Source: JASLCR01 sp964619585 (GTDB lineage: Bacteria > Patescibacteriota > Saccharimonadia > Saccharimonadales > Saccharimonadaceae). Taken from it: a stretch of DNA of 64,000 nucleotides. The DNA lies in NCBI GenBank assembly GCA_964619585.1, contig CAZUCO010000001.1, positions 372,001 to 436,000 on the forward strand. Direction: 5' to 3'. The number at the start of each line of letters is the position of its first letter. Position 1 is the stretch's first letter. The translations under genes were made by a program, and so were the position numbers. Shown here one piece after another: positions 33,672-42,790 of this stretch. Under the pieces are notes generated by a model, which was not told the DNA's origin, made no database searches, and saw only the letters and a program-made list of their open reading frames with translations.

Positions 33672-34457
33672 CTATAGTCCTGCCCTTTCCATCACCTCTT
33701 TTGTAAGTGATTTGTAGGCTCGCGAGCCTTTACTAAAGCGATCGTAACTACCCACAGGTACTCCGTGACTCGGAGCCTCAGCCAGACGAATGTTACGAGG
33801 GATCACCGTCTTAAATACTTTGCCCGGGAAGTGCTTTTTGATCTCCTCGTGTACCTGTGCACTGAGTGTCGTCCGACTATCTACCATCGTTGGGAGGACC
33901 CCAATAAGTTCCAGGGTTGGATTCATCTTTTGGCGAATCAGCTTCATCGTCTCGAGTAGCTGACCCAGGCCTTCCAAGGCATAAAACTCTGCCTGAACTG
34001 GCAGTAATATGTAACGGGCCGCAATAAGACCATTCACTGTCAACAAACTAAGACTTGGGGGGCAATCAATCAAAATAACATCGTAGCCCTCAACTGAGTT
34101 AATTGCATTTTTTAGACGAGAAAACCTACGGTCGGCTGTATTCAATTCCGCCTCAGTGTTTGCAAGTTGGGGCGTCGCCGGTGCAAGAAAAAGATTCTTG
34201 TGCTTCGTCTCGATGACAATGTGCTGCAAGCTGCGAGCCTCGGTCATCACTTCGCTCATCGACCCATTTTCAAGTTCACGTTTATCAATACCAAGCCCGC
34301 TGGTTGCGTTACCCTGGGGATCATAATCAATCAGTAGCGTCTTTTTGCCCGCCTTAGCGAGAAAATACGCCACATTAACAGCTGTCGTTGTCTTACCTAC
34401 GCCGCCCTTTTGATTTGTGACCGCAATCACAATAGGTTGTTTATCTCCCTCGCTCAT
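33672..34457 (-). CDS. parA: Chromosome partitioning ATPase ParA (Soj)
   Basis: A 261-residue deviant-Walker ATPase. The A box is TNQKGGVGKTTTAVNVAYFL (with the signature first Lys), the A' region is LIDYDPQGNATSGLG, and Walker B is VILIDCPPSLSLLT. The ATG at 34457 (MSEGDKQPIV) is preferred: a TGC-extended -10 TATACT lies about 9 bases before it, leaving only a base or two of leader, and the longer frame to 34505 would run through the promoter and the rplU terminator. ParA drives segregation together with ParB and is coupled to it by a 2-base gap. Confidence 0.95.
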   Translation of the reverse strand: MSEGDKQPIVIAVTNQKGGVGKTTTAVNVAYFLAKAGKKTLLIDYDPQGNATSGLGIDKRELENGSMSEVMTEARSLQHIVIETKHKNLFLAPATPQLANTEAELNTADRRFSRLKNAINSVEGYDVILIDCPPSLSLLTVNGLIAARYILLPVQAEFYALEGLGQLLETMKLIRQKMNPTLELIGVLPTMVDSRTTLSAQVHEEIKKHFPGKVFKTVIPRNIRLAEAPSHGVPVGSYDRFSKGSRAYKSLTKEVMERAGL

Positions 34458-34483
34458 CTGCATATAAGTATAGCATGAGCAAC

Positions 34484-34513
34484 AAAAAAGGTTGCATATA
34501 TGCAACCTTTTTT
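34484..34513. terminator. Perfectly palindromic bidirectional terminator
   Basis: Six A, the 18-base palindrome GGTTGCATATATGCAACC (34490-34507), then six T. It reads as an intrinsic terminator on both strands; the natural client is rplU on the minus strand, 17 bases upstream. Confidence 0.92.
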
Positions 34514-34529
34514 GTCTCTGTAAATCAGT

Positions 34530-34838
34530 CTATTTAGCGATCTTACCGATTTCAATTCGACTGTATTTTTGGCGGTGTCCCATCTCTTTGTGAACACGCT
34601 TCTTGGCCTTGTAGCGGATAACGCGGAGCTTGTCGCCCTTTACTTCTTCCTCTACCACCTTGGCTGTGAGCTTCACACCTTTGACGAGTGGCGTGCCGAC
34701 AGTAGATTTCTCACCATCAACAAGCATGAGTACGTCGAGATTGAGCTCTTTCGTTCCATCCGGGAGGCGGTCCACCAGGAGGGTCTCTTTTTCGCTGACG
34801 ATGTATTGCTTACCGCCAACCTTAACGACTGCTTTCAT
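34530..34838 (-). CDS. rplU: 50S ribosomal protein L21
   Basis: A 102-residue L21 starting MKAVVKVGGKQYIVSEKETL, with the C-terminal signature VIRYKAKKRVHKEMGHRQKYSRIEI that binds 23S rRNA. The usual neighbour rpmA (L27) is not adjacent. Its promoter is TTGATA-17-TACAAT (34903 to 34875, minus), and a Shine-Dalgarno AAGGAAG lies a few bases before the ATG, so this ribosomal gene has an ordinary leader, in contrast with rpmE. It is closed by the palindromic terminator at 34484-34513. Confidence 0.97.
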   Translation of the reverse strand: MKAVVKVGGKQYIVSEKETLLVDRLPDGTKELNLDVLMLVDGEKSTVGTPLVKGVKLTAKVVEEEVKGDKLRVIRYKAKKRVHKEMGHRQKYSRIEIGKIAK

Positions 34839-34874
34839 AGCTTCCTTTTCTTATTTAGCTTTTCAATCTGAACT

Positions 34875-34903
34875 ATTGTAACAGAGACGAACTCATTTAT
34901 CAA
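34875..34903 (-). promoter_or_regulatory. Promoter of rplU
   Basis: TTGATA (minus, 34898-34903), 17-base spacer, TACAAT (34875-34880). A leader of about 30 bases follows. Confidence 0.82.
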
Positions 34904-34909
34904 CAGGGT

Positions 34910-36625
34910 TTACATGTTGTCCTCAAGCGCTTGCTTAGCTACCTTGCGTACACTCTTCTCGATATATCCCCGAACGGCTGCCTGCTCGTCTTCATTCATG
35001 CCAAATCCCGGTCGACCTTTCTCATTGAACTTATAGGATTGCAGTTTTATTCCTAACGTATTTATCACCCGATGCACATACGACCTACTTAGGTGAACGC
35101 TATCTGCAAATTCCTGGACTGTGATAACACCATCTGGAATGACTTCAGATATTGTACCTTTTTTTGACAAATAATCCTTGAGCTTCTGTTGCTGATCAGG
35201 ATCGTACCCATATACCGTATTTGATCCAAATTTGTATTTCTTAACCTCACCTAGTTCTTCTGAAATGTTACCTAGTGCAGCCATAATGGTTGAATGGTCA
35301 AGGCCTAGTAGTTTCGATAGACCTGGCACCGAGAGTACACCTTCAGGCGGAGTATTAAAATAGTCCCTCTCCTTCAAATATGCCAACACTCTTTCTTGTT
35401 GCGTAGTATTCAAACATTTAGCAGGGTTCCTCCTTGTGCCCACCCGGTAGACGGCAACTTGTCCTATCTCATCTTCAAGGTGAGCTATTGTCTCTTCCAG
35501 AATCTTATCATCGATTTTGTTGTCTCTACGAAAATGCGTTATAGACACAAAACCCTCGGGCATATCTTCAATTAGCTTCCCCTCTGCTCCAAGTAGGTGA
35601 GTAATTACTTCTTGTTGGTTGACACTAAATCCATATCCCCAATTTCTATTTCGACCAAATCTATATCTATTGACTGTACCAATTTGCTCAGTGTGACCTG
35701 CGATTATATTTTTAATCGTCGATACATTTACTCCAAGATTTTTTGCTAGCTCTTGAAGATTAATCACACCTTCAGGTGGAGATTCTGGTCTCTTCAAGAG
35801 CTGTGCGGGATTTGCGGTATCCAGTGACTGGTCTGCAAAGTCATCTTCTAGAAGCCGAGCGAGTGTTTCAATAAAGGTCACCTTATTATAGTTGAAAGAC
35901 TCTCCTACCAATTGGTTACGACTAATGAGATCCTCTAGTTCAGGTTTTTTTAGAGCCGCAACAGCTTCAGCGTTCAACCCGAGTTTTAGTAATTTATCTC
36001 TGTCAAATACAAACGTTCTATTACCTTCTTCATCGCATACATCAATCATACGATTGAGTATTGGTACATCGAGCATATTGTAAGGTAACTTACGTACCAT
36101 GTTAGGGGTTACTTTACCGGGAATTATTTTTAGCTGACTCTTATCATCTATATCAATACCGAAACGGTGCTTTAGAAGTAATAGAGTCGTCTTCAGCCGG
36201 GGAATCTGTCGCTTCTCTTGAAATGAACCATCACCAGCATACACACCTTGTTCTCGCGCGGCTGGAGGAGTAACTACAGTACTCCCCTCATCCAGATGAT
36301 TTTTGATAAAACTATCAAGTTCATCAATACTACTAGCAACATCTGCAATATGATCAAGCATCGTTTCAATAAGGTCAGGATCAATATTATAATATTGCAT
36401 CATAGCCATTTCTCGTCCACTGTCAGTCAAAACAAGCGGGAGAGACGAACCGTCATAGCTATATTTAATAGACTCAATGATATCAACAAAATCACTGAGC
36501 GCGTTATCAGCATAGGTATTAATATTCTCTGGTGTTAGTACACGATTCGTAACTGCATCTATCTGTGCTTGAAAATCTGGTGTTTGGTTGTCTGTTTCAA
36601 ACGACTTGTCAGTCGGTTCTGTCAT
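34910..36625 (-). CDS. Large protein with four tandem HTH-like modules
   Basis: A 571-residue protein with no recognised family. The N-terminal 270 residues are acidic and helical. From about 285 to the end there are four modules of 70-80 residues. Each begins with a (P/E)-(E/D)-G-(V/F)-(I/L/V) hook (PPEGVINLQELAKNLGVN, MPEGFVSITHFRRDNKI, PPEGVLSVPGLSKLLGLD, IPDGVITVQEFADSVHLS). A recognition-helix-like segment, a Y-(K/R)-(F/V)-G strand pair and a closing helix follow. This resembles repeated helix-turn-helix/winged-helix units, as in DNA-binding or sigma-like regulators. A dyad overlaps its own promoter, so autoregulation is possible. Confidence 0.75.
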   Translation of the reverse strand: MTEPTDKSFETDNQTPDFQAQIDAVTNRVLTPENINTYADNALSDFVDIIESIKYSYDGSSLPLVLTDSGREMAMMQYYNIDPDLIETMLDHIADVASSIDELDSFIKNHLDEGSTVVTPPAAREQGVYAGDGSFQEKRQIPRLKTTLLLLKHRFGIDIDDKSQLKIIPGKVTPNMVRKLPYNMLDVPILNRMIDVCDEEGNRTFVFDRDKLLKLGLNAEAVAALKKPELEDLISRNQLVGESFNYNKVTFIETLARLLEDDFADQSLDTANPAQLLKRPESPPEGVINLQELAKNLGVNVSTIKNIIAGHTEQIGTVNRYRFGRNRNWGYGFSVNQQEVITHLLGAEGKLIEDMPEGFVSITHFRRDNKIDDKILEETIAHLEDEIGQVAVYRVGTRRNPAKCLNTTQQERVLAYLKERDYFNTPPEGVLSVPGLSKLLGLDHSTIMAALGNISEELGEVKKYKFGSNTVYGYDPDQQQKLKDYLSKKGTISEVIPDGVITVQEFADSVHLSRSYVHRVINTLGIKLQSYKFNEKGRPGFGMNEDEQAAVRGYIEKSVRKVAKQALEDNM

Positions 36626-36632
36626 AATATAT

Positions 36633-36661
36633 ATTATAGCAAATTTTTGCTAAAAAAGCAA
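36633..36661 (-). promoter_or_regulatory. Promoter with an overlapping inverted repeat, for the HTH-repeat gene
   Basis: TTGCTT (36656-36661, minus), 17-base spacer, TATAAT (36633-36638), ending 7 bases before the ATG (leaderless). The palindrome TAGCAAA-TT-TTTGCTA (36637-36652) covers the -10 edge and spacer, a classical repressor position. Confidence 0.75.
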
Positions 36662-36726
36662 TAGCATTACAGTACTTACTCTTCGTTTGTGGTCTTCCAC
36701 TGATTGCACTGTAAACACACCTATAT

Positions 36727-36755
36727 TTGATAACCGCAATGTTCTTTGCTATGCT
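36727..36755 (+). promoter_or_regulatory. Promoter of gene C
   Basis: TTGATA (36727-36732), 17-base spacer, TATGCT (36750-36755). Confidence 0.72.
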
Positions 36756-36790
36756 ACCCGTTGGTCTGTCCACTACCATGGAGGAAGATT

Positions 36791-37117
36791 GTGACATTTC
36801 GTCACTCACTCAGTTGGGTTGGTCGGGGTACGCGTCGCAAATGCGCACAGACGCTTGCCCTAGAACTTCAGGCAAAAATCGATGCATGGGGACCAGGCGA
36901 TGAGGCCAGTGCGATGGTCACCAGCAAGAAGCAACTTGATGCCTTCCGAGATCGGCGCCTTGGCCGCTCACAGGCTCAGCTACTTCATCACCTGAAGTTG
37001 CGCATCCAGGCTGAGCTCGCGCCTTGTCCAGTGCTCGTCGCACTGGACTACAAGGCAATAGGCGATCGACTCTACCACCTCACTGCTACAGTGACTCCCA
37101 GCTCGGTCGCCCGCTAG
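36791..37117 (+). CDS. GC-rich orphan protein, 108 residues (gene C)
   Basis: Unrecognised basic protein. The GTG at 36791 is chosen because GGAGGA (36780-36785) precedes it by 5 bases; the open frame further upstream runs through the promoter. It begins MTFRHSLSWVGRGTRRK, followed by a helical, Arg/Lys/Gln-rich middle (KKQLDAFRDRRLGRSQAQLL, HHLKLRIQAELAPCPVL) and ends TATVTPSSVAR. Codons are GC-ending, unlike the flanking genes. It has its own promoter and a strong terminator, so it is a self-contained unit between the HTH-repeat gene and a surface-protein gene. The charge pattern would allow nucleic-acid binding, but nothing more can be said. Confidence 0.62.
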   Translation: MTFRHSLSWVGRGTRRKCAQTLALELQAKIDAWGPGDEASAMVTSKKQLDAFRDRRLGRSQAQLLHHLKLRIQAELAPCPVLVALDYKAIGDRLYHLTATVTPSSVAR

Positions 37118-37145
37118 CACCACTGCCCCGCACCCCACGTTACAC

Positions 37146-37198
37146 GGTTGAGCCTCGCTCCCTGAACAACCGGGGCGGGGCTTAACCATAGCTTTTTT
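37146..37198 (+). terminator. Rho-independent terminator after gene C
   Basis: A 16-bp stem with three G-T wobbles (37146-37161 with 37072-type partner bases 37172-37187) and a ten-base loop, followed by TTTTTT (37193-37198). It also faces the stop of the convergent surface-protein gene. Confidence 0.85.
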
Positions 37199-40169
37199 AT
37201 TTATTGAATCTTAGGTATAGTCGTGTTCCAACAAAGAGTGCCAGCACCAAAATAGCAACGACGGTCAGGTAGGCCAAATTGACAGGTGCAAACATACCCG
37301 TATCAGGAGCAGTTGGCGCAGCAGGGTCACCGATAATCGTTAAACCACCAATAAATGTCACTCTTGATACATCACCATCACTATCAGTCACCGTTACCAC
37401 TACATCATATTTACCTGGAGTAAGCGGTCCAACAACTCCATCTGGCAGTGTCCAAGTGCCGTCCCCATTATTGGTAGCAGTGTAGTTTTTCCCATTAATT
37501 GTCAGCACAACCGTTGCATTCGGGTCTTCGATTGTACCTTGCATACTAGGTGTCGTATCTTTTGTCACCTTCGGGGTCAATCCAACTTCTGGAGCGGTCG
37601 AACTAATATGAAGTGCGCTAGGCTGTGTGTAGGTACTTGTAATGCCGCTCACGGGATCAGTCACCTGAATCGTGACATCATAAGTGCCGTCAGGAATCGT
37701 TGTGAGTGTATTGTCGGCAACGGACCATGTCTTGGTCGTATCGTTGTAAGTTGCATTGACAGTTTGTCCATCGACAGTAATCTGCACTACCGGATTCGTA
37801 ATGCCAGCGATAGAGATAGTACCACCTAGAGCCGGAGTATGATCCTTGGTGAATTGCTCCGTGACATGGCAATTTTTTATGGCGACATCACGTATGTTGC
37901 CAAACTCTGAAGTGTTACCGCTTGGATCAGTCGCCGTCATCGATAGATTACTTGCACCGCTCGGAAGCGCAAAGGTAGTATTACCCGAACCATCAGTTGT
38001 CACAGTTGTTGAACCAACATGCGTACGTCCTTCATCGGGATAATTTGGATTCGAAAATCCTTCGGGGGTATTATAGAAGTCAATAATATACTGTCGGTTA
38101 GCTTGACTGCTCAAGCTTCCCCTTAGCTGTGTCGTTCCATCGCATCGCTCAACACGGTTGATCACTGGGAAGTTCTGAAGATTATTACCACCGGTATCGC
38201 CATCACCTTCATCATTTGGCGTAGGATTGAATGTAAGCGAGGTACCTTCAAGGTTGATACCAAGCGCTCCGTTGTTATAGATTGAGTTACCACGGATTGC
38301 TACCCTCTCTGCATGGCCGGTAGTGTCCTCGACGAGTACGCCACCATACACGCTATTGGCGATAATGTTTCCCTCACCAGGCGCAGTGCCACCAATCCGG
38401 GCTACTGTAGCCGCTGAGGTCCATATGCCAGTATTACCCGTAAGAATGGGTGTCGTGCCATCTGCTCCTACACCGATGTAGTTACCGAGAATTGTTGTCC
38501 GGTTACCACCAAATCGTATACCAACTGCATTACCCGCGATAACATTTCGCTGCGCCGTTGTCGTACCGCCAACAACTGTGTCGTCCCCTACCATAAGGAT
38601 GCCGTAAGAATTTGCAATTGGCGTTGCACTTGCCATGCCATTCACCGTAGTACCAATGTAATTGCCTTGTATCACGGTGTTCGTAGGCGAGGTAAATCCT
38701 GTGTTGCTAAGCCGAATACCGATTGCCACATATCCGCTTTTGTTATTAATAATTTGGTGATTATTACCTGTAGCAATGAACACACCGACCGTCATGGGAG
38801 CGCTTAGTGGTGTGCCATTTGTGTCAAAGTTGATGTAGTTATTTTCTGTACGTATACCACCAGCAGTTGTAGAGTAGACAGCTGCTCCAGTGTTTGAAAA
38901 ATAATTACGATCAGCTGCATTCGGTCCTCCAACAATCGCACCAGGTGTCTGAAAGAGCGAGATTCCATGAGCCAAGTCACTGTCATTAGAACGTAAAGTA
39001 CTCGTCCCGTCACTAGCAATACCAAATTGGTTGTGCTGGATGACAAGGCCGTTCGTGATAGATGCAGGATTCGACCCTACACCGACACTGTAGAATGTAC
39101 TACCGACACCAACATTACCAAAGATGTTGTCGCGTATATCAACATTGTTTTGGGTGCCAGGATTAAATGCAACAGAGATATGCCCACTGGTTGTACCAAA
39201 CAGTGACAGCCCTGTCGATATCGTCTGCATTCCATCGGCGGTTGTCTCAAAATAGTTTCCTCGTATTGAAACACCGGAAAACGGTGCTAACTCTAGACTC
39301 GCACGGCCACTCGCTGCAAAGACATTTCTTTCTGCGGCCGTAGTGCCGCCGATCACGGCCCCCGAGTTACTATCACCATTGCCGAGATAGATACCGGCAA
39401 CCGTCGTGCCTGGAGCGGGAGCTCCTGTGTTCGGTCGTGCAGTAGTACCATCAAGCCCAAGCCCCATCCAGTTGCCCTTCATGCTGAAGTTGGTGATGTT
39501 CGTGGCCGCATCTGCCGGGGTCGGATCAGTAACAAGTCCCGCGGTGATATTGCCACTAATCACATTGCCTTTCCCTGCCGTACCAAGCCGCAGGTTATCG
39601 GTTCCATAGGCGATAATGCCGTAGCGATTGGCACTTGCAGCTCCTGTTGTAGTGAGACCGATTAGGTTTTGCTCGATCAAAATATTATCTGCATCGTTGA
39701 TGCCAATTGCGTTGTTGAGAACACCTGCATTGTTACCCACAATTGACAGACCACGAATAGTACTGTTATCTGCCGTATCAAAGAATCCGAAGCCATTTAC
39801 ATTTGCCGGAAGACCTGAGAAGTTTATCTGCACCGATGGTTGGGCGGGAAATACACTACAGTTAGCTTCTGGTTCGGTACATCCGTCGATGCTTATCTGC
39901 TGGGCCATGTTGGGAAGCGCAGTTGTAGGTGAAATAATGTGTGGACCAGCTCCAGCTATATTGAAAGTGATGTTGTCAGCACCAGCCGCCGTCTCTGCAT
40001 CAGTAATGGCCTGACGAAGACTTCCAGCTCCACTGTTATTCGTATTCGTTACCGTAAAAGTTGCCGCAAAGACGGATTGGTGAGCTGTGCCGAGGAAATA
40101 GAGTGCACCGAACAAGATAAGCACTCTAAGAGATACTAGTATCGTACCTCGTTGATGTAGTATCCTCAT
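37197..40169 (-). CDS. Giant beta-helix/Ig-like surface protein with C-terminal anchor
   Basis: A 990-residue exported protein. A signal peptide (about 8-35, ending SVFA-ATF) is followed by a long right-handed parallel beta-helix (about 40-700) with many N-x-I-x-G-N-x-I-G turns (IRGNYFETTA, VIQGNYIGTTVNG, ILGNYIGVGADG). Two Ig-like repeats follow (about 760-950; paired FTKDHTPALGGTI and VTKDTTPSMQGTI). The tail is TAPDTGMFAP, a membrane helix and RLYLRFNK, an LPxTG-like arrangement without a canonical motif. Likely a cell-surface adhesin or carbohydrate-binding protein. Strong promoter TTGACT-17-TATAAT and Shine-Dalgarno AAGGGG. Confidence 0.85.
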   Translation of the reverse strand: MRILHQRGTILVSLRVLILFGALYFLGTAHQSVFAATFTVTNTNNSGAGSLRQAITDAETAAGADNITFNIAGAGPHIISPTTALPNMAQQISIDGCTEPEANCSVFPAQPSVQINFSGLPANVNGFGFFDTADNSTIRGLSIVGNNAGVLNNAIGINDADNILIEQNLIGLTTTGAASANRYGIIAYGTDNLRLGTAGKGNVISGNITAGLVTDPTPADAATNITNFSMKGNWMGLGLDGTTARPNTGAPAPGTTVAGIYLGNGDSNSGAVIGGTTAAERNVFAASGRASLELAPFSGVSIRGNYFETTADGMQTISTGLSLFGTTSGHISVAFNPGTQNNVDIRDNIFGNVGVGSTFYSVGVGSNPASITNGLVIQHNQFGIASDGTSTLRSNDSDLAHGISLFQTPGAIVGGPNAADRNYFSNTGAAVYSTTAGGIRTENNYINFDTNGTPLSAPMTVGVFIATGNNHQIINNKSGYVAIGIRLSNTGFTSPTNTVIQGNYIGTTVNGMASATPIANSYGILMVGDDTVVGGTTTAQRNVIAGNAVGIRFGGNRTTILGNYIGVGADGTTPILTGNTGIWTSAATVARIGGTAPGEGNIIANSVYGGVLVEDTTGHAERVAIRGNSIYNNGALGINLEGTSLTFNPTPNDEGDGDTGGNNLQNFPVINRVERCDGTTQLRGSLSSQANRQYIIDFYNTPEGFSNPNYPDEGRTHVGSTTVTTDGSGNTTFALPSGASNLSMTATDPSGNTSEFGNIRDVAIKNCHVTEQFTKDHTPALGGTISIAGITNPVVQITVDGQTVNATYNDTTKTWSVADNTLTTIPDGTYDVTIQVTDPVSGITSTYTQPSALHISSTAPEVGLTPKVTKDTTPSMQGTIEDPNATVVLTINGKNYTATNNGDGTWTLPDGVVGPLTPGKYDVVVTVTDSDGDVSRVTFIGGLTIIGDPAAPTAPDTGMFAPVNLAYLTVVAILVLALFVGTRLYLRFNK

Positions 40170-40219
40170 TGTTCCCCTTTTTTGCTTTTTGACTGAGCCG
40201 TCCCCTAATACTAGTTATG

Positions 40220-40248
40220 ATTATAGATAGAGAGAAAATTAGAGTCAA
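40220..40248 (-). promoter_or_regulatory. Promoter of the beta-helix surface protein
   Basis: TTGACT (40243-40248, minus), 17-base spacer, TATAAT (40220-40225). The gene has a normal leader with an AAGGGG Shine-Dalgarno. Confidence 0.85.
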
Positions 40249-40253
40249 GTAGT

Positions 40254-41063
40254 TTATACAACAACGATATTGTTAGCGTGTAACCACCCCTCAACGCTAC
40301 CGCCATCGAGATACTGGCCTTTTGCAGCCACCACCTTCACCGAACCCCCTCGAGCAACAAAGTTGTTCACAGCATCAGGAAGTTCGTACTCACCACGAGG
40401 TGATGGAGCTAATTCTCTACACGCATCAATGACTTCTTTTGTTAAGACGTATTTACTAATGTTAATTAGATTACTAGGTGCTTCGCCAGACTTGGGCTTC
40501 TCGACGATTTGTACATAATTGCCGTTATCATCGACTTGAATCACCCCGTATTTTGACACGTCTTCTATCGGGACTTCGGCCGCTAGAAGCGCACACTCAC
40601 CTTCAGGCACACTTGCGACTAGCCGAGCAACCTCACTACTCCCATCTTGATTATAAATAAAGTCATCGCCCATAAGCACAACAGCAGACTCATCGCTATC
40701 AATATAGTCTGCAGCAAGACCCACCGGTACTGCGGTACCATATCTTTCAGTATCTGGTTGAGTGACAAAATGTAGCTTCACGTCTTTGATCGGTGCGACA
40801 AGCGGCAACAAGTCTTCCTTGCCATGACGTCTGAGCGCATCATTAAGCCTAATATTATCTGCGTAGTAATCTTGAATTTGCCTGCTTTCCTCACCAACAA
40901 TGAATATCAACTCGGAAATACCAGCTTGTATACAATCTTGCACGACATAATCTACCAGTGGCCTATTGCCAATTGGTAACATACACTTCTCGATTGCTTT
41001 GGTAATCGGTAGTCGACGAGCTCCCCAACCAGCCACCGGAATAATCGCTTTTGTAATTCTCAT
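40254..41063 (-). CDS. galU: UTP--glucose-1-phosphate uridylyltransferase
   Basis: Makes UDP-glucose for glycans and glycolipids. The 269-residue product carries the nucleotidyltransferase start AGWGARRLPITKAIEKCMLP (about 8-27, matching the GalU G-x-G-T-R-x-L-P-x-T-K motif with Ala for Thr). VVLMGDDFIYN holds the metal-binding Asp pair, and GVIQVDDNGNYVQIVEKPKS follows. It comes 12 bases after the Ig-like surface-protein gene, so the two may be co-transcribed. UDP-glucose could feed the polymerase/LCP pathway encoded at 28973-32079. Confidence 0.93.
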   Translation of the reverse strand: MRITKAIIPVAGWGARRLPITKAIEKCMLPIGNRPLVDYVVQDCIQAGISELIFIVGEESRQIQDYYADNIRLNDALRRHGKEDLLPLVAPIKDVKLHFVTQPDTERYGTAVPVGLAADYIDSDESAVVLMGDDFIYNQDGSSEVARLVASVPEGECALLAAEVPIEDVSKYGVIQVDDNGNYVQIVEKPKSGEAPSNLINISKYVLTKEVIDACRELAPSPRGEYELPDAVNNFVARGGSVKVVAAKGQYLDGGSVEGWLHANNIVVV

Positions 41064-41075
41064 ACCTTAAGTGTA

Positions 41076-42725
41076 CTAAACCTTACGTCTATGCCATAGT
41101 GTATACGCACCCATCACACCCACTACAAGTACTGCCAGCATACTAAGCCACCAGTACCACGCGATGTTCCACAGTTTCCAACCATCTGTACTTGGCGCAA
41201 GCACAACCGATTTCTCAGGTGACACAATATCATTCCCGGCAGGTGTAGGCTTAATAACAGTCGCACCATGCGATGTTGGTTGAGTATCAACACCGGTAGA
41301 TACAGTAACTTTGCTCGTAGCAGACTGAGCGACGACAGGCTTTAGCGGTGAGATACGAACCGGCAGCGATCCAATACCGCCTGCCCCAGGAATAATGACA
41401 AAAAATGTACGTTGTATCTGAGCGCGATTGCCGGCATTATCAGTTTGAACAAAAGCAACCTCATGATCACCGGAGGCAACAGCAAACGTTGTCTCAAAGC
41501 TCCACATACCAGCCAGTGTCGGACCTGCCTCTCCAAGCAACTTACCATCAAGTAAGATTTGAACAATGTTGCCGTCATCAGTTGTACCGCTAAATATATA
41601 TCTCCCATCAAGTTGACGCTCTAGCTGACCTACCGTCAAACCAGGAGCAATGGCATCAAGGATAATCTCCGTGGTCGCCTCCGCACTCCAATTGCCGGCT
41701 TCGTCATGAGCAGCAGCTTTTACAGTATACGTGTCGTCAGCAATGTCCTTTGGGATCTCACACGCCGCTCCGCCCTCGATTGCTACACATATAAGTTGGC
41801 GTGTCAGTGTTGCGTTACTTAGTGTAGCTCGTACATTGGATGCCGCGGCATCCGTCAGTACAGTGATGCTACTAGGATTATAACGTGTCCCGTCTAGCTG
41901 AATACTTATAGATGGCGCAGTGCTATCGATCTGAAACTGTCGAGCCACGGCTGCGGTTTCATTTGATCTCCCATCAATTGCTTTTGCGTGAACAATATAT
42001 GTGCCATCAGTTAGTACAGGTAGATCACAAACGATATTATCAGTCAGAAGACTTGAAGTCTTCTGGCATAATTTTTTCACCTCACCAGTAAGGGTCTCGA
42101 TCGTGACCTCTAGACTTTGCAAACCAATATCATCTGTTGCGCGAAACACTATAGCTGAAGGGTTGTACTGACTTGGTGAGTCAATCGCAGCCGTAGGAGG
42201 CACCGTATCGATAGTAGACGAACCGTAGATAGCAACATTATCAATGGCTATATTACCAATATCCTTATCATAGCGAAAGCGTAGCCACTCAGTAGTGCTT
42301 TGTAGCTCATTCTGATATACCTGACCATTGAGTACACGTGCGTCATATTGCACCACCTGTCGCCATGTAGTGCCGTTGTCCGACTCTTCTATGATGAGCT
42401 GTGACGAACCACTCACACCGTCCTGTTTTGCCCAAAATGCTAGTTGCGATGGCTGGCGATCAGCGCCAAGCCGAAGATGAAGTGTTGCCGCACTACCCAC
42501 TTCACCAAACTTTAGAGAGTTAGGTGTGACAGAATGTTCAGATGAAGTATATGCTTCGACTTTATCGAAGTCCCACTCAGCTGGCGCCACAGTCGGATAT
42601 TGATCAAAATCTGCGTTATAGAAAAGCTCACTATTAGCACTAGCAAGACTTACCGGCTGTAAGAGCACGCAGGCAATGACTACACCCAATAGTCGTTTGC
42701 CAAATAACAACATAGCTCCTCGCAT
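41076..42725 (-). CDS. Ig-like multi-domain surface protein with C-terminal anchor
   Basis: An exported 549-residue protein. The start is uncertain: ATG 42725, ATG 42713 (after GAGGAG) or TTG 42749; all give the same signal peptide (about LLGVVIACVLLQPVSLASA). Residues about 30-175 resemble a jelly-roll carbohydrate-binding domain (FYNADFDQYPTVAPAEWDF). Three or four Ig-like repeats follow with bacterial Ig signatures (DTVPPTAAIDSPS, DSTAPSISIQLDG, DAIAPGLTVGQLE). A Pro/Thr linker, a membrane helix (WYWWLSMLAVLVVGVMGAYT) and WHRRKV end it. No sortase motif. A TGG-extended TATAAT lies upstream. Confidence 0.82.
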   Translation of the reverse strand: MRGAMLLFGKRLLGVVIACVLLQPVSLASANSELFYNADFDQYPTVAPAEWDFDKVEAYTSSEHSVTPNSLKFGEVGSAATLHLRLGADRQPSQLAFWAKQDGVSGSSQLIIEESDNGTTWRQVVQYDARVLNGQVYQNELQSTTEWLRFRYDKDIGNIAIDNVAIYGSSTIDTVPPTAAIDSPSQYNPSAIVFRATDDIGLQSLEVTIETLTGEVKKLCQKTSSLLTDNIVCDLPVLTDGTYIVHAKAIDGRSNETAAVARQFQIDSTAPSISIQLDGTRYNPSSITVLTDAAASNVRATLSNATLTRQLICVAIEGGAACEIPKDIADDTYTVKAAAHDEAGNWSAEATTEIILDAIAPGLTVGQLERQLDGRYIFSGTTDDGNIVQILLDGKLLGEAGPTLAGMWSFETTFAVASGDHEVAFVQTDNAGNRAQIQRTFFVIIPGAGGIGSLPVRISPLKPVVAQSATSKVTVSTGVDTQPTSHGATVIKPTPAGNDIVSPEKSVVLAPSTDGWKLWNIAWYWWLSMLAVLVVGVMGAYTLWHRRKV

Positions 42726-42790
42726 ACCGGTCTCGTTCCGCCTCCACAAACGGTTCGTTTACCCTCATTATACCACCCCCAAACTTAGAG

